Source of the DNA: a virus
Virus record (IMG/VR): IMGVR_UViG_3300002143_000172
Location: 95,171-159,170 of that record
Direction: 5' to 3' (one strand)
Length of the DNA: 64,000 bases
The notes beneath the pieces were generated by a model. That model did no database searches and had not been told where the DNA came from. It saw nothing but the letters and a program-made list of their open reading frames with translations. The position numbers were made by a program, and so were the translations under genes. Shown one piece after another: positions 8,697 to 15,230 of this stretch (the first letter of the stretch is position 1; each line of letters starts with the position of its first letter).

Positions 8697-10018
8697 TACC
8701 TTGCTAACTTAGACATAATGTTGTGAGCTTCGGATAACTTACGAGCACGGCGTTGTTCTTTGCTTTCACGCATTGCACGACCTGTTACTTCAGCGCCGCC
8801 TGCGGCAGCATCTGCACCTGCAAACTCGTCCCCTGCCAGTGAATTCATCATGTCTGGGCCAGCGGCATCCATACCTGGCTCTGCTCCCATTGGCATCTCT
8901 GGTGCTGCCTCGCCTGCTAGTACTGCAACCGCATTGCTGATAGCTTCGCGCTGTTGTGTCAGTACTTCTAGTGTAGCACTTAAAGCTGGTCCGACTGACT
9001 GTTTGAATGTTTCAGATTCTTGAGCACCGAAATCTGCTTTGATAGCATCGGCTAGTTCAATCATGGTCTTTGTTTGATACTGACCAACTCGTTGCATCCA
9101 ACTTGTGAAGTCATTGACCATATCGCCTGCGGCTGTAATTGCCTTGGCCTTGCCCTCTTCATCTTCCTGCAATAAGAACTGTAAACTTTCATTTACGAAT
9201 CTTACATTGTGTTTGAATTGGCTTTCTTTAACTTTCTTCTTATCCTTAACGGCTTTCTTCATTGGTTCTTTCTTATTGCCATCTTTGTCCATGTTAAGGA
9301 AGTCTGGTTTAGCTTTCTTGCTTTCCCACATGCCTGCACACTCTTTACAACCTTTGGTCATTTTTGTATGACCTTCGGAGCAAGACTTGCCTTCATCTAG
9401 ATCTTTTTCTTTATCAGCATTTTTATCTGCTTTCTGACTCTGCCACCCTTGTACTTTGCGTACATTAACATCAACATCGCCGCCGCCTTGTTTCTTCATC
9501 TTAACTGTGCGTGAAGTTTCTTTTGATGGTTTACGATCGGTGTCGTCTTCTTTAACTTTAGCAAATGGGTTAACACCCTTCTTAGGACCTGCTTTCTTGT
9601 CAGCGACAGCTTTTTTCATTGGCTCTTTTTTGTCGCCGTCTTTGTCCATGTTAAGGAAGTCTGGTTTTGCACCCTTGGCACTAATCTTTGTTTTTGGGGG
9701 GCGTGTGCCCTTTTTAGCTTCGTTTAGCGCATCCATTTTGTCGCGCAATTTTTGCATTTGTTCGCCTAGCATCTCTTTAATCCTTATGTTGAGCAATTCT
9801 AACATTGCTTTATCTTTTTGGTATGACTCATTCTTTAACAAATCATTGTAACCCGATTTACCTTCGTGGTGGAAAACACGGGTGCGTAATTTGTTACGCA
9901 TATCTTCCAATTGCTCACGGTTATATTTTTCAAAGTTAATTGTAGTACCAAACTGTTTGGTAATATTTTCTTTCAACTTTGAACTTGAAATTTTACTTGC
10001 GAAATCTGTGGGCTTCAT
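8696..10018 (-). CDS. virion-associated protein resembling a T4-like cyanophage structural protein
   Basis: A 440-residue protein. The N-terminus (MKPTDFASKISSSKLKEN) and residues 30-110 form a long helix. The centre holds two copies of KPDFLNMDKDG[DN]KKEPMKKA (about residues 118-140 and 238-262) with an EF-hand-like DxDxDG spacing, separated by Lys-rich linkers and a CxxC pair. The C-terminal 150 residues are Ala- and Met-rich helices. Similar proteins are, from memory, conserved in T4-like cyanophages as structural proteins. A perfect late element TATAAATA lies about 31 bases upstream. Confidence 0.7.
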   Translation of the reverse strand: MKPTDFASKISSSKLKENITKQFGTTINFEKYNREQLEDMRNKLRTRVFHHEGKSGYNDLLKNESYQKDKAMLELLNIRIKEMLGEQMQKLRDKMDALNEAKKGTRPPKTKISAKGAKPDFLNMDKDGDKKEPMKKAVADKKAGPKKGVNPFAKVKEDDTDRKPSKETSRTVKMKKQGGGDVDVNVRKVQGWQSQKADKNADKEKDLDEGKSCSEGHTKMTKGCKECAGMWESKKAKPDFLNMDKDGNKKEPMKKAVKDKKKVKESQFKHNVRFVNESLQFLLQEDEEGKAKAITAAGDMVNDFTSWMQRVGQYQTKTMIELADAIKADFGAQESETFKQSVGPALSATLEVLTQQREAISNAVAVLAGEAAPEMPMGAEPGMDAAGPDMMNSLAGDEFAGADAAAGGAEVTGRAMRESKEQRRARKLSEAHNIMSKLAR

Positions 10019-10048
10019 ATGGTGAGTTCCAAAAAGTTATATTAAACT

Positions 10049-10056
10049 TATTTATA
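10049..10056 (-). promoter_or_regulatory. late promoter element TATAAATA
   Basis: An exact match to the T4 late consensus on the minus strand. It is placed 31 bases upstream of the ATG at 10018 and overlaps the end of the preceding gene. Confidence 0.75.
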
Positions 10057-10516
10057 CGAGTTTAATAAGTTTCTGATAGCTTGAGACCAAAGATCTTCTG
10101 TGGAGCGCCTTCTTTGCTCGAGCTATATTTGCTTTAGTAGTTACTATTTCGTAAGTCTCTAACGATTTGGGGCCTTTTTTAGAAGCAATTCTAGTTTGTA
10201 ATTGTTCTTCAAATTCAGCATACCCGTAGTATCGATCATGATTTAAGATAATGTCGTTTCTAAAACGACCCAATGCTAGATCATTGGCTAAAATTACGGC
10301 AGTTTGCGGTAAATTTATTCTTTCTATTATCGGTTCACCTGCTCTATCTAATATACTGTATCCGTAATCAGTTTTAACGATCTTATAAAATCCAACATTA
10401 ACAGAACCGTCATTATTCCTTAAGGGAATAACGATTCCTTTTTTTCTAAGAGTCCGTTTAACTTCGTTAGACAAGACTTCTATTTTTTTATAAAGTTCAG
10501 CTGGAATATTTTTCAT
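10052..10516 (-). CDS. hypothetical phage protein
   Basis: A 154-residue basic protein. The N-terminal helix (ELYKKIEVLSNEVKRTLRKKG) is followed by a beta-rich centre (FYKIVKTDYGYSILDRAGEPI) and a helical Lys/Arg-rich C-terminus (TTKANIARAKKALHRRSL). No catalytic motif is visible. It overlaps the upstream gene by 20 bases and sits among late virion-type genes. Confidence 0.6.
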   Translation of the reverse strand: MKNIPAELYKKIEVLSNEVKRTLRKKGIVIPLRNNDGSVNVGFYKIVKTDYGYSILDRAGEPIIERINLPQTAVILANDLALGRFRNDIILNHDRYYGYAEFEEQLQTRIASKKGPKSLETYEIVTTKANIARAKKALHRRSLVSSYQKLIKLV

Positions 10517-10709
10517 TTAGGTTATTGATCAATGTGATGTTATCTTTACTTATTTTATAAACTCCCTTACGGACTAAACCTTGGGCAATCCATTGATCGT
10601 GCTCATCTAAACTCGGTATCTTTACAGCCCCAGTATGATGCTCAATGAATTGTTGCTCTTCATTAGTAATGTGGATAGATGGGCCATCGATGAGCTGATG
10701 TATTTTCAT
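10497..10709 (-). CDS. small hypothetical protein
   Basis: A 70-residue protein starting MKIHQLIDGPSIHI. The pattern of helices and the final strand (IAQGLVRKGVYKISKDNITLI) resembles a winged-helix fold, but this is weak. It overlaps both neighbours (20 bases downstream, 1 base upstream), so it is translationally coupled. Confidence 0.6.
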   Translation of the reverse strand: MKIHQLIDGPSIHITNEEQQFIEHHTGAVKIPSLDEHDQWIAQGLVRKGVYKISKDNITLINNLNEKYSS

Positions 10710-11059
10710 TATACTGTTTTTTGCAACTGTTGTTGCATTTGTTGTTGTTTTTGTTTTAGCCCCACAATCTGTGCGGCAATTTTATCTAAGTCGGTCATTG
10801 CCTGCTTAGATTGATCTGCAAATTGTTGTACTTGCTGTGCTTGCTGTGCTTGTTGCGGATCTTGTCCTACCTGTTGATTTGGAGGAGGAGTTACAGGAGT
10901 TACAGGAGTTTGCCCTGCTACTGTAGATGGCGGAGTGCCATTCGATGCAGTAGGTGGAGTAGTAGTTCCTGTTTGTGCCGGAGTAGTAACTGGAGGTTTC
11001 TGTGCTTGCCCCGGGGGTACAGGTGCAACTGTCTCTTCAAATAATTCGCTTATTCTCAT
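10709..11059 (-). CDS. Pro/Thr/Gln-rich late protein with MRISELFEE leader
   Basis: A 116-residue protein. The first ten residues MRISELFEET form a short amphipathic leader like those of several neighbours. An extended Pro-Thr-rich stretch follows (residues 12-65), then a Gln-rich coiled coil (QQAQQAQQVQQFADQSKQ to the end). It looks like a flexible virion or internal-head protein. L6-F7-E8 would suit a T4 prohead-protease type site (Leu/Ile-x-Glu). Confidence 0.6.
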   Translation of the reverse strand: MRISELFEETVAPVPPGQAQKPPVTTPAQTGTTTPPTASNGTPPSTVAGQTPVTPVTPPPNQQVGQDPQQAQQAQQVQQFADQSKQAMTDLDKIAAQIVGLKQKQQQMQQQLQKTV

Positions 11060-11060
11060 G

Positions 11061-11297
11061 TTATTTCTGTAGTACTACAACGACTAGTCCTAAAATTCCA
11101 GTAATAACTGTACCGGCAGTACCAATGAGTATCCTAGTAATGCTGTTTTGACTAGTTTGAATCAATACTTGTAATGTGGTTAGTTTTTCTTCAACGCTGG
11201 TCAATCTCTTGTCCAGGCTTTCGTATCGAGATGCACATAAATCAACATGGGCTTCTAGATTTTCTCTTTCTATATCAATTGGACCTTGTACGGTCAT
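11061..11297 (-). CDS. small coiled-coil protein with C-terminal membrane segment
   Basis: A 78-residue protein. Residues 8-50 form a heptad coiled coil (YESLDKRLTSVEEKLTTLQ). Residues 54-76 are a hydrophobic span (ILIGTAGTVITGILGLVVVV). This layout resembles the XhlA family of phage membrane proteins, which assist lysis, but it could also be a virion membrane-contact protein. A good Shine-Dalgarno (TAGGAGA) precedes the ATG. Confidence 0.6.
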   Translation of the reverse strand: MTVQGPIDIERENLEAHVDLCASRYESLDKRLTSVEEKLTTLQVLIQTSQNSITRILIGTAGTVITGILGLVVVVLQK

Positions 11298-11342
11298 AGT
11301 TTATCTCCTAAAGGTATTACTCTCATGCTATCCTACGATGCC

Positions 11343-11771
11343 TTACAGTGTGCCTTTATGAGCCTTGATGATAATGTTTTTAGAGGTACGGTCTTTACAA
11401 TCAAAGATCGCCTTGTCTATATTTACCGTTTCTGTGAGATTTTTTATGATTGGTACAGAGTCGAGATCTTCAACTAAACTACCTTTAGCGTCACCATGCT
11501 CGTCGGCATATACGCCAACTCTATCAGGAATAAACTTAAAGGTCCATACACGATGCTTGCCTTTGAACTCGCTACCGAACCCTAACTCTTTTACATCAAT
11601 CATTTCTGAGGCAGGCGGATTATCATAGGAAATAATACTTCTAATTTCTACACACTGTCTTAGTGTGATAAAGTTTCTATTTTGGTCATACTCAAGTTGA
11701 CTTCCTTGGTTAGGTCGTATTACCCGTGTATTGGTGATGTCAACTAAAGTTTGAATTTCTATTATTTCCAT
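11343..11771 (-). CDS. hypothetical late phage protein
   Basis: A 142-residue beta-rich protein (begins MEIIEIQTLVDITNTRV). The frame is open 10 codons further upstream, but that would place the start inside the late promoter element, so the ATG at 11769-11771 is chosen. Motifs QGSQLEYDQNRNFITL and HRVWTFKFIPDRVGVY suggest a compact beta fold. From memory it resembles a conserved hypothetical of T4-like cyanophages. Function unknown. Confidence 0.65.
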   Translation of the reverse strand: MEIIEIQTLVDITNTRVIRPNQGSQLEYDQNRNFITLRQCVEIRSIISYDNPPASEMIDVKELGFGSEFKGKHRVWTFKFIPDRVGVYADEHGDAKGSLVEDLDSVPIIKNLTETVNIDKAIFDCKDRTSKNIIIKAHKGTL

Positions 11772-11788
11772 AAAGTACCTATATAATG

Positions 11789-11796
11789 TATTTATG
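11789..11796 (-). promoter_or_regulatory. late promoter element CATAAATA
   Basis: On the minus strand, 18 bases upstream of the ATG at 11771 and directly downstream of the terminator of the preceding cassette. Confidence 0.7.
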
Positions 11797-11800
11797 GCCA

Positions 11801-11827
11801 AAAGAAAAGGGACTTAAAAAAGTCCCT
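11801..11827 (-). terminator. intrinsic terminator of first paralogue
   Basis: On the minus strand AGGGACTT and AAGTCCCT form an 8-bp stem with a 4-base loop, followed by TTTTCTTTT. Nearly the same sequence follows the second paralogue at 12351-12376. Confidence 0.85.
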
Positions 11828-11848
11828 AGTCTTAAATCTAATTAAAGA

Positions 11849-12244
11849 TTATAGTGTGAACGCTGTAACAGATACGCTACCTAATGCGATACCGTTAACT
11901 GTACCAACTGCCTTAATTGCTGTTTCTAAAGCATCTGCTGTGCTAGATTCTTCGTCTGGAAGACCCATGCCTAACCCACTTGGGCTTAGAGAGTCTGCGC
12001 CAGTATCTTCAATAGCAATGCGTAGATCGCGATTTGCACCTGTACCAGTGTTTTGAACTGTACCGATCATTGCTACTGTGGCAAATAATGAGCAAGCCTG
12101 AATAGTCTTGTCAATTGCACCGTTTACAACACCAACTTGACCATTTACTGCGGCTGGGAAGGCAATGTTAAAAAAACTTAGTGTACTTGGACGCTGACTT
12201 GGGGCTGCGACTGAACCGTTAACTCGTGTAATTCCTGCTGACAT
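11849..12244 (-). CDS. putative virion protein, tandem paralogue 1
   Basis: A 131-residue protein (begins MSAGITRVNGSVAAPSQRPS) closely related to the product of the neighbouring gene at 12398-12799. It is rich in Ala, Gly, Thr and Val, with predicted beta strands and conserved DSLSPSGLGMGLPDE. It has its own late promoter, leader hairpin, strong Shine-Dalgarno (AAAGGAG) and terminator, which fits a gene made in large amounts, such as a capsid decoration or tail protein. The precise role is not known. Confidence 0.7.
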   Translation of the reverse strand: MSAGITRVNGSVAAPSQRPSTLSFFNIAFPAAVNGQVGVVNGAIDKTIQACSLFATVAMIGTVQNTGTGANRDLRIAIEDTGADSLSPSGLGMGLPDEESSTADALETAIKAVGTVNGIALGSVSVTAFTL

Positions 12245-12270
12245 AATATTTCTCCTTTATCTAAAATGTC

Positions 12271-12287
12271 CACTCCGCTCAGGAGTG
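12271..12287 (-). other. leader hairpin of paralogue 1
   Basis: CACTCC / GGAGTG form a 6-bp stem with a 5-base loop in the mRNA leader, about 20 bases before the Shine-Dalgarno. The same stem with a changed loop precedes paralogue 2. Confidence 0.65.
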
Positions 12288-12300
12288 TTTTTGGTAATAA

Positions 12301-12308
12301 TATTTATG
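12301..12308 (-). promoter_or_regulatory. late promoter element of paralogue 1
   Basis: CATAAATA on the minus strand, about 57 bases upstream of the ATG, giving a leader of about 50 bases that contains the hairpin and Shine-Dalgarno. Confidence 0.75.
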
Positions 12309-12333
12309 CTGTTTGGAAAAAATATGCGGAAAT

Positions 12334-12349
12334 GGCCTAAATTTAGGCC
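12334..12349. repeat. perfect 16-bp palindrome between cassettes
   Basis: GGCCTAAATTTAGGCC, perfectly self-complementary. It lies between the terminator of paralogue 2 and the promoter of paralogue 1 and is absent from the equivalent place in the other cassette. It could be a protein site or an extension of the terminator. Confidence 0.6.
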
Positions 12350-12350
12350 A

Positions 12351-12376
12351 AAAGAAAAGGGACTTAAAAAGTCCCT
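12351..12376 (-). terminator. intrinsic terminator of second paralogue
   Basis: AGGGACTT / AAGTCCCT stem with a 3-base loop, then TTTTCTTTT on the minus strand; a near copy of the terminator at 11801-11827. Confidence 0.85.
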
Positions 12377-12397
12377 AATCTCAAATCTAATTAAAGA

Positions 12398-12799
12398 TTA
12401 TAATGTGAAAGCGGCAACAGTAGCACCTGTTAAATCAATGCTATTTTCACCAACATCGTCACCTAGAGCAGTGATTGCGGCTTCTAGAGCGGCTGCTGTG
12501 GTAGCTGCCTCATCTGGAAGGCCCATACCTAAACCACTTGGGCTAAGACTATCAACACCTGTGTCTTCAATACCGATAACTAATCCCTGTCCTGTACCAC
12601 CTGTAGCACTTAATGTTCCGACCATTGCTACTGTAGCAAATTCTGAACATGCGCGGACTGCTTGATCAATAGCGCCATTGACAAGACCGACTTCGGCCGT
12701 ACAATCAACACCAAAATCAATTTGGAAAAAAGTTAGCGTACTTGGACGCTGACTTGGGGCTGCAACTGAGCCATGAACTCGTGTAATTCCTGCTGACAT
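12398..12799 (-). CDS. putative virion protein, tandem paralogue 2
   Basis: A 133-residue protein sharing the N-terminus MSAGITR[VH]xGSVAAPSQRPS, the centre DSLSPSGLGMGLPDE and the C-terminal VxAFTL with paralogue 1. The two have diverged mostly in residues 28-70 and 100-120. It has the same cassette layout: late promoter, leader hairpin, AAAGGAG ribosome site and terminator. The duplication covers gene and control regions. Likely an abundant virion protein; exact function unknown. Confidence 0.7.
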   Translation of the reverse strand: MSAGITRVHGSVAAPSQRPSTLTFFQIDFGVDCTAEVGLVNGAIDQAVRACSEFATVAMVGTLSATGGTGQGLVIGIEDTGVDSLSPSGLGMGLPDEAATTAAALEAAITALGDDVGENSIDLTGATVAAFTL

Positions 12800-12826
12800 A
12801 ATATTTCTCCTTTATCTGAATATGTC

Positions 12827-12843
12827 CACTCCGCTCCGGAGTG
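12827..12843 (-). other. leader hairpin of paralogue 2
   Basis: CACTCC / GGAGTG stem with loop GGAGC. The stem is identical to that of paralogue 1 while the loop differs by one base. Confidence 0.65.
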
Positions 12844-12856
12844 TTTTATGTAATAG

Positions 12857-12864
12857 TATTTATG
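12857..12864 (-). promoter_or_regulatory. late promoter element of paralogue 2
   Basis: CATAAATA on the minus strand, 58 bases upstream of the ATG. Confidence 0.75.
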
Positions 12865-12892
12865 ACAACTGGGAAAAATGTGCCCAAATGGG

Positions 12893-13195
12893 TTAAAGAT
12901 CGTCGTCTTTTACATCACCCTCTAGTATTTTGAGGTGTCTAGCTGTATCCTTGCTGTCGCGCAACTTGCGTATGCTACGGACGAACTTAGCTGGATCACT
13001 ACCTTTTATGCTATTAATAAGCCTGCGCTCTAGCTCATACGCATCTTCTGGGTTATAATTCTCTTTGATTAGAGCTAGAAGATTGATAGCACTATCGATG
13101 ACATGGGCGGCTCTACTTTCAATAATAGCATCGCTATTCTTCTTGATAGTTATCGAATTGAGTTCTTCTAAAAGACTACGGGTGGCTCGTTTCAA
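12893..13195 (-). CDS. hypothetical phage protein, TTG start
   Basis: A 100-residue charged, all-helical protein (begins MKRATRSLLEELNSITIKK). The start is TTG, supported by AAAGGAAA 8 bases upstream and a late element just before it. Helices at residues 28-45 (HVIDSAINLLALIKENY), 50-62 and 70-90 suggest a small core or scaffold-type protein. No function is recognised. Confidence 0.65.
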   Translation of the reverse strand: MKRATRSLLEELNSITIKKNSDAIIESRAAHVIDSAINLLALIKENYNPEDAYELERRLINSIKGSDPAKFVRSIRKLRDSKDTARHLKILEGDVKDDDL

Positions 13196-13212
13196 GATAG
13201 TTTCCTTTCTTT

Positions 13213-13220
13213 TATTTATT
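13213..13220 (-). promoter_or_regulatory. late promoter element AATAAATA
   Basis: On the minus strand, 18 bases upstream of the TTG start at 13195, followed by the Shine-Dalgarno AAAGGAAA. Confidence 0.65.
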
Positions 13221-13264
13221 TGTTGTTAGTGTTAGTTTAACATAACGAATGGGCAAATAACAAC

Positions 13265-13293
13265 TTGTAAATTGTGCGGTCGCAACATATAAT
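13265..13293 (+). promoter_or_regulatory. sigma-70-type promoter for plus-strand early genes
   Basis: TTGTAA (13265-13270) and TATAAT (13288-13293) with a 17-base spacer, about 60 bases upstream of the first small gene. Confidence 0.7.
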
Positions 13294-13352
13294 ACTAAAT
13301 ACTCAGTAGAAACGCTAATATCTTTCTACACACACTTACAGAGGAAATTGAA

Positions 13353-13532
13353 ATGGAAACTATATCAACCCGTATGTTGAACATGATTGCTCGATTGAGC
13401 GAAATGTTCCCAGACAGCTCTTATCAGAGCCGCTTAGATGCATACCTAAGCACCAAAGGCATTACCGATGCCGCACAACTAGATAATTATATACAACAAT
13501 ACTACTACTCTCAAAAGGAAAAATATCTATGA
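13353..13532 (+). CDS. small hypothetical early protein
   Basis: A 59-residue frame (METISTRMLNMIARLSEMFP...). A good ribosome site (AGAGGAAA) precedes the ATG. It is helical, with a Tyr/Gln-rich C-terminus. Its TGA overlaps the ATG of the next small gene. First gene of a plus-strand early operon. Confidence 0.7.
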   Translation: METISTRMLNMIARLSEMFPDSSYQSRLDAYLSTKGITDAAQLDNYIQQYYYSQKEKYL

Positions 13533-13651
13533 AAAAAATAATTAATGCTATCTATGAACTAATTACCGCAGTTGGACAAGCAAGCCAGGCAGCTTACCTA
13601 GCCCGTCACGGCAACTATAAAGAAGCCAAATTACTCATGATGAAACGATAA
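13529..13651 (+). CDS. very small hypothetical early protein
   Basis: A 40-residue frame (MKKIINAIYELITAVGQASQ...) coupled by ATGA to the previous gene. The centre AAYLARHGNYKEAKLL is a pattern that I recall in other T4-like phages. Function unknown. Confidence 0.65.
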   Translation: MKKIINAIYELITAVGQASQAAYLARHGNYKEAKLLMMKR

Positions 13652-13660
13652 GAGGTAAAC

Positions 13661-14236
13661 ATGAAGCTGGTTTATATCCACGGCGCTAATGCCACTAGCG
13701 AAAGCTTCAATTATATCAAAAGCAAACTAGGTAATGGTATAGACATTGACTATGATAGCCGTAATGGGTTTGAAAATAACCTAAAAGACATGCAGTCAAC
13801 ACTACAGGACCATACGGACCTAGTGTTTGTTGCTCACAGTCTAGGCGGCATCTATAGTTTGCATTTGGCCAACTCAATGCCCGCCGCTGTTAAGGGTGCT
13901 GTTACACTAAGCACCCCTTATGGTGGTGCTGAAGTTGCAGACTATGTACAATACTTCCTACCGTTTAGTAGATTAATGCGCGACATTGGTCCTAGCAGTT
14001 GGGTAATGAGACAAGCAGATAAAATTAAAATACAGCATCCGTGGTGTAATGTGGTTACTGTAAAAGGACACAGTCCATTCATTACCGAGCCCAATGATGG
14101 CGTTGTAACTATCAGCAGTCAGAGGCATCATGCTGATATGGAATTAGTGGAAGTAGATTACAACCACTATGAGGTTGTGCTTAGTGATGAAGTTATTAAA
14201 ATTATTAAAGAACGAACAAATAAGTTCAAGAAATAA
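13661..14236 (+). CDS. alpha/beta hydrolase (lipase/esterase-like)
   Basis: A 191-residue alpha/beta hydrolase. It has an N-terminal strand with YIHGAN (oxyanion HG motif), nucleophile elbow AHSLGG with Ser60, an Asp in PNDGVVT and a His in DYNHYEVVL, giving a full catalytic triad. The lid is short. It is cytoplasmic, with no signal peptide. SD AGAGGT lies 9 bases before the ATG. Substrate unknown; the AHSLGG and STPYGG motifs resemble small triglyceride lipases or thioesterases. Third gene of the small early operon. Confidence 0.85.
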   Translation: MKLVYIHGANATSESFNYIKSKLGNGIDIDYDSRNGFENNLKDMQSTLQDHTDLVFVAHSLGGIYSLHLANSMPAAVKGAVTLSTPYGGAEVADYVQYFLPFSRLMRDIGPSSWVMRQADKIKIQHPWCNVVTVKGHSPFITEPNDGVVTISSQRHHADMELVEVDYNHYEVVLSDEVIKIIKERTNKFKK

Positions 14237-14265
14237 TTGCTTTTTTTCATATAGGCATATATAAT
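14237..14265 (+). promoter_or_regulatory. sigma-70-type promoter
   Basis: TTGCTT (14237-14242) and TATAAT (14260-14265), 17-base spacer, directly after the hydrolase stop and driving the next gene. Confidence 0.65.
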
Positions 14266-14321
14266 AGTACATAGGGAAAAAGAAGTACCTATACAGACAT
14301 ACACACACAAGGAGAATTACA

Positions 14322-14603
14322 ATGTCAAACACATTCAATACACCAAAATTGCCCGAGTTCAAAGTTAATCAATCTAGGAATGGATATGAACTGAGAACAG
14401 ACATCTTGGGCATGGCCAAGGATCTAGTTCAATCGGAACATAGCATAAAGTTCCATGGTTGGGAAATGACTGCCAAGCGTGACGAGAAGACTAATCAGAT
14501 CGTTGGCACAGTAGAAATGCCATCGTTTCCAGGACTTGACAAAGTTCTAGAAACAGCTGAAAAGATGTATGCCTTTGTAAACTCAGGCGTTGCAAAGAAG
14601 TAA
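14322..14603 (+). CDS. conserved hypothetical T4-like phage protein
   Basis: A 93-residue protein. The segment NGYELRTDILGMAKDLV followed by PSFPGLDKVLETAEKMYAFVN resembles, from memory, a small protein conserved across T4-like cyanophages. It has its own sigma-70 promoter, a strong ribosome site (AAGGAGAA) and a downstream intrinsic terminator, so it is a single-gene transcription unit. Function unknown. Confidence 0.75.
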   Translation: MSNTFNTPKLPEFKVNQSRNGYELRTDILGMAKDLVQSEHSIKFHGWEMTAKRDEKTNQIVGTVEMPSFPGLDKVLETAEKMYAFVNSGVAKK

Positions 14604-14661
14604 TATTAAAATATATATAGTGGCGTAGCCTACAATAATAATATAAAATATATGTGGTACA

Positions 14662-14695
14662 AAGGATTGGGCAGTTTTGTCCAATTCTTTTTTTT
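14662..14695 (+). terminator. intrinsic terminator
   Basis: AAGGATTGGG pairs with TCCAATTCTT (10 bp with two G-T pairs), loop of 8, then a run of eight T. It ends the transcription unit at 14322. Confidence 0.75.
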
Positions 14696-14799
14696 GGACA
14701 AATATATTTTAAAATCTTGTCAACGGGTTTACTGGCTCAAGCGTTATATATATGTAGGGGAAATAATTCTTCCTACAAATTAACCAAAAAGGAAATACC

Positions 14800-15015
14800 A
14801 TGAAATTGATCGCAACCACAATCGCAACTTTGTTCGCAGTCTCCGCTTTTGCCGCAGAACCAGCTAAGGCTCCTGCAACTCCTGCTCCAGCCGCTACAGC
14901 AAGTGCCCCGGCTAAAGCTGAAGTTAAGAAAGACGAAAAGAAGCCTGCAAAAAGTCAACCTGCTAAGAAAGACGCACCTAAAGCAGACGCCAAAGCCGTA
15001 CCAGCCGCAAAGTAA
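14800..15015 (+). CDS. secreted Ala/Pro/Lys-rich small protein
   Basis: A 71-residue protein. The first 19 residues (MKLIATTIATLFAVSAFAA) are a signal peptide with an AFA-A cleavage site. The mature part is low-complexity Ala, Pro, Lys and Asp. Such small periplasmic proteins are common in Burkholderiales, so this gene is probably host-derived or a host mimic. SD AAGGAA precedes the ATG. A periplasmic cationic protein could act at the membrane or in acid stress; no function is established. Confidence 0.75.
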   Translation: MKLIATTIATLFAVSAFAAEPAKAPATPAPAATASAPAKAEVKKDEKKPAKSQPAKKDAPKADAKAVPAAK

Positions 15016-15025
15016 TCGTAGTTTA

Positions 15026-15208
15026 GATGATAATAATGATAATAATGATATCATTGTAGATGATGAAGTCACATTTGGCCGTAATCGAAAAGCTAGCGAG
15101 TATGGTAAATTAGTCGATGAAGATCCAGAAATATCAGACTATGTTAAATTTAGATTATGGCTAGCTAGACAGTTAGCACTTAGGAAGTACGAAAAAGTCC
15201 ACGGTTAG
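15026..15208 (+). CDS. conserved-looking open frame without a normal start codon
   Basis: The frame reads DDNNDNNDIIVDDEVTFGRN and ends LARQLALRKYEKVHG just before a terminator. It looks like a genuine small protein, acidic at the N-terminus and helical basic at the C-terminus. No ATG, GTG or TTG lies in frame after the stop of the secreted protein. The frame is open back to 14849 in a +1 frame relative to that gene, so a frameshift fusion, an ATT/ATC start or a damaged start are the options. Start coordinate is approximate. Confidence 0.45.
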   Translation, partial: DDNNDNNDIIVDDEVTFGRNRKASEYGKLVDEDPEISDYVKFRLWLARQLALRKYEKVHG

Positions 15209-15230
15209 CCCCCTGGGCTTTTTCTTTTAT
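15207..15230 (+). terminator. intrinsic terminator overlapping a stop codon
   Basis: AGCCC / GGGCT stem, 3-base loop, then TTTTTCTTTT. The stop TAG of the preceding frame lies in the stem, tying that frame to the transcript. Confidence 0.7.

Noticed and set aside
8760-9851. Plus-strand frames opposite the 440-residue virion-type protein
   Set aside because: They are shadows of Ala/Lys-rich coding sequence and lack promoters or ribosome sites.
12334-12349. 16-bp palindrome as a restriction-like or attachment site
   Set aside because: A single copy next to a terminator with no integrase or second site in the window. Recorded only as a repeat.
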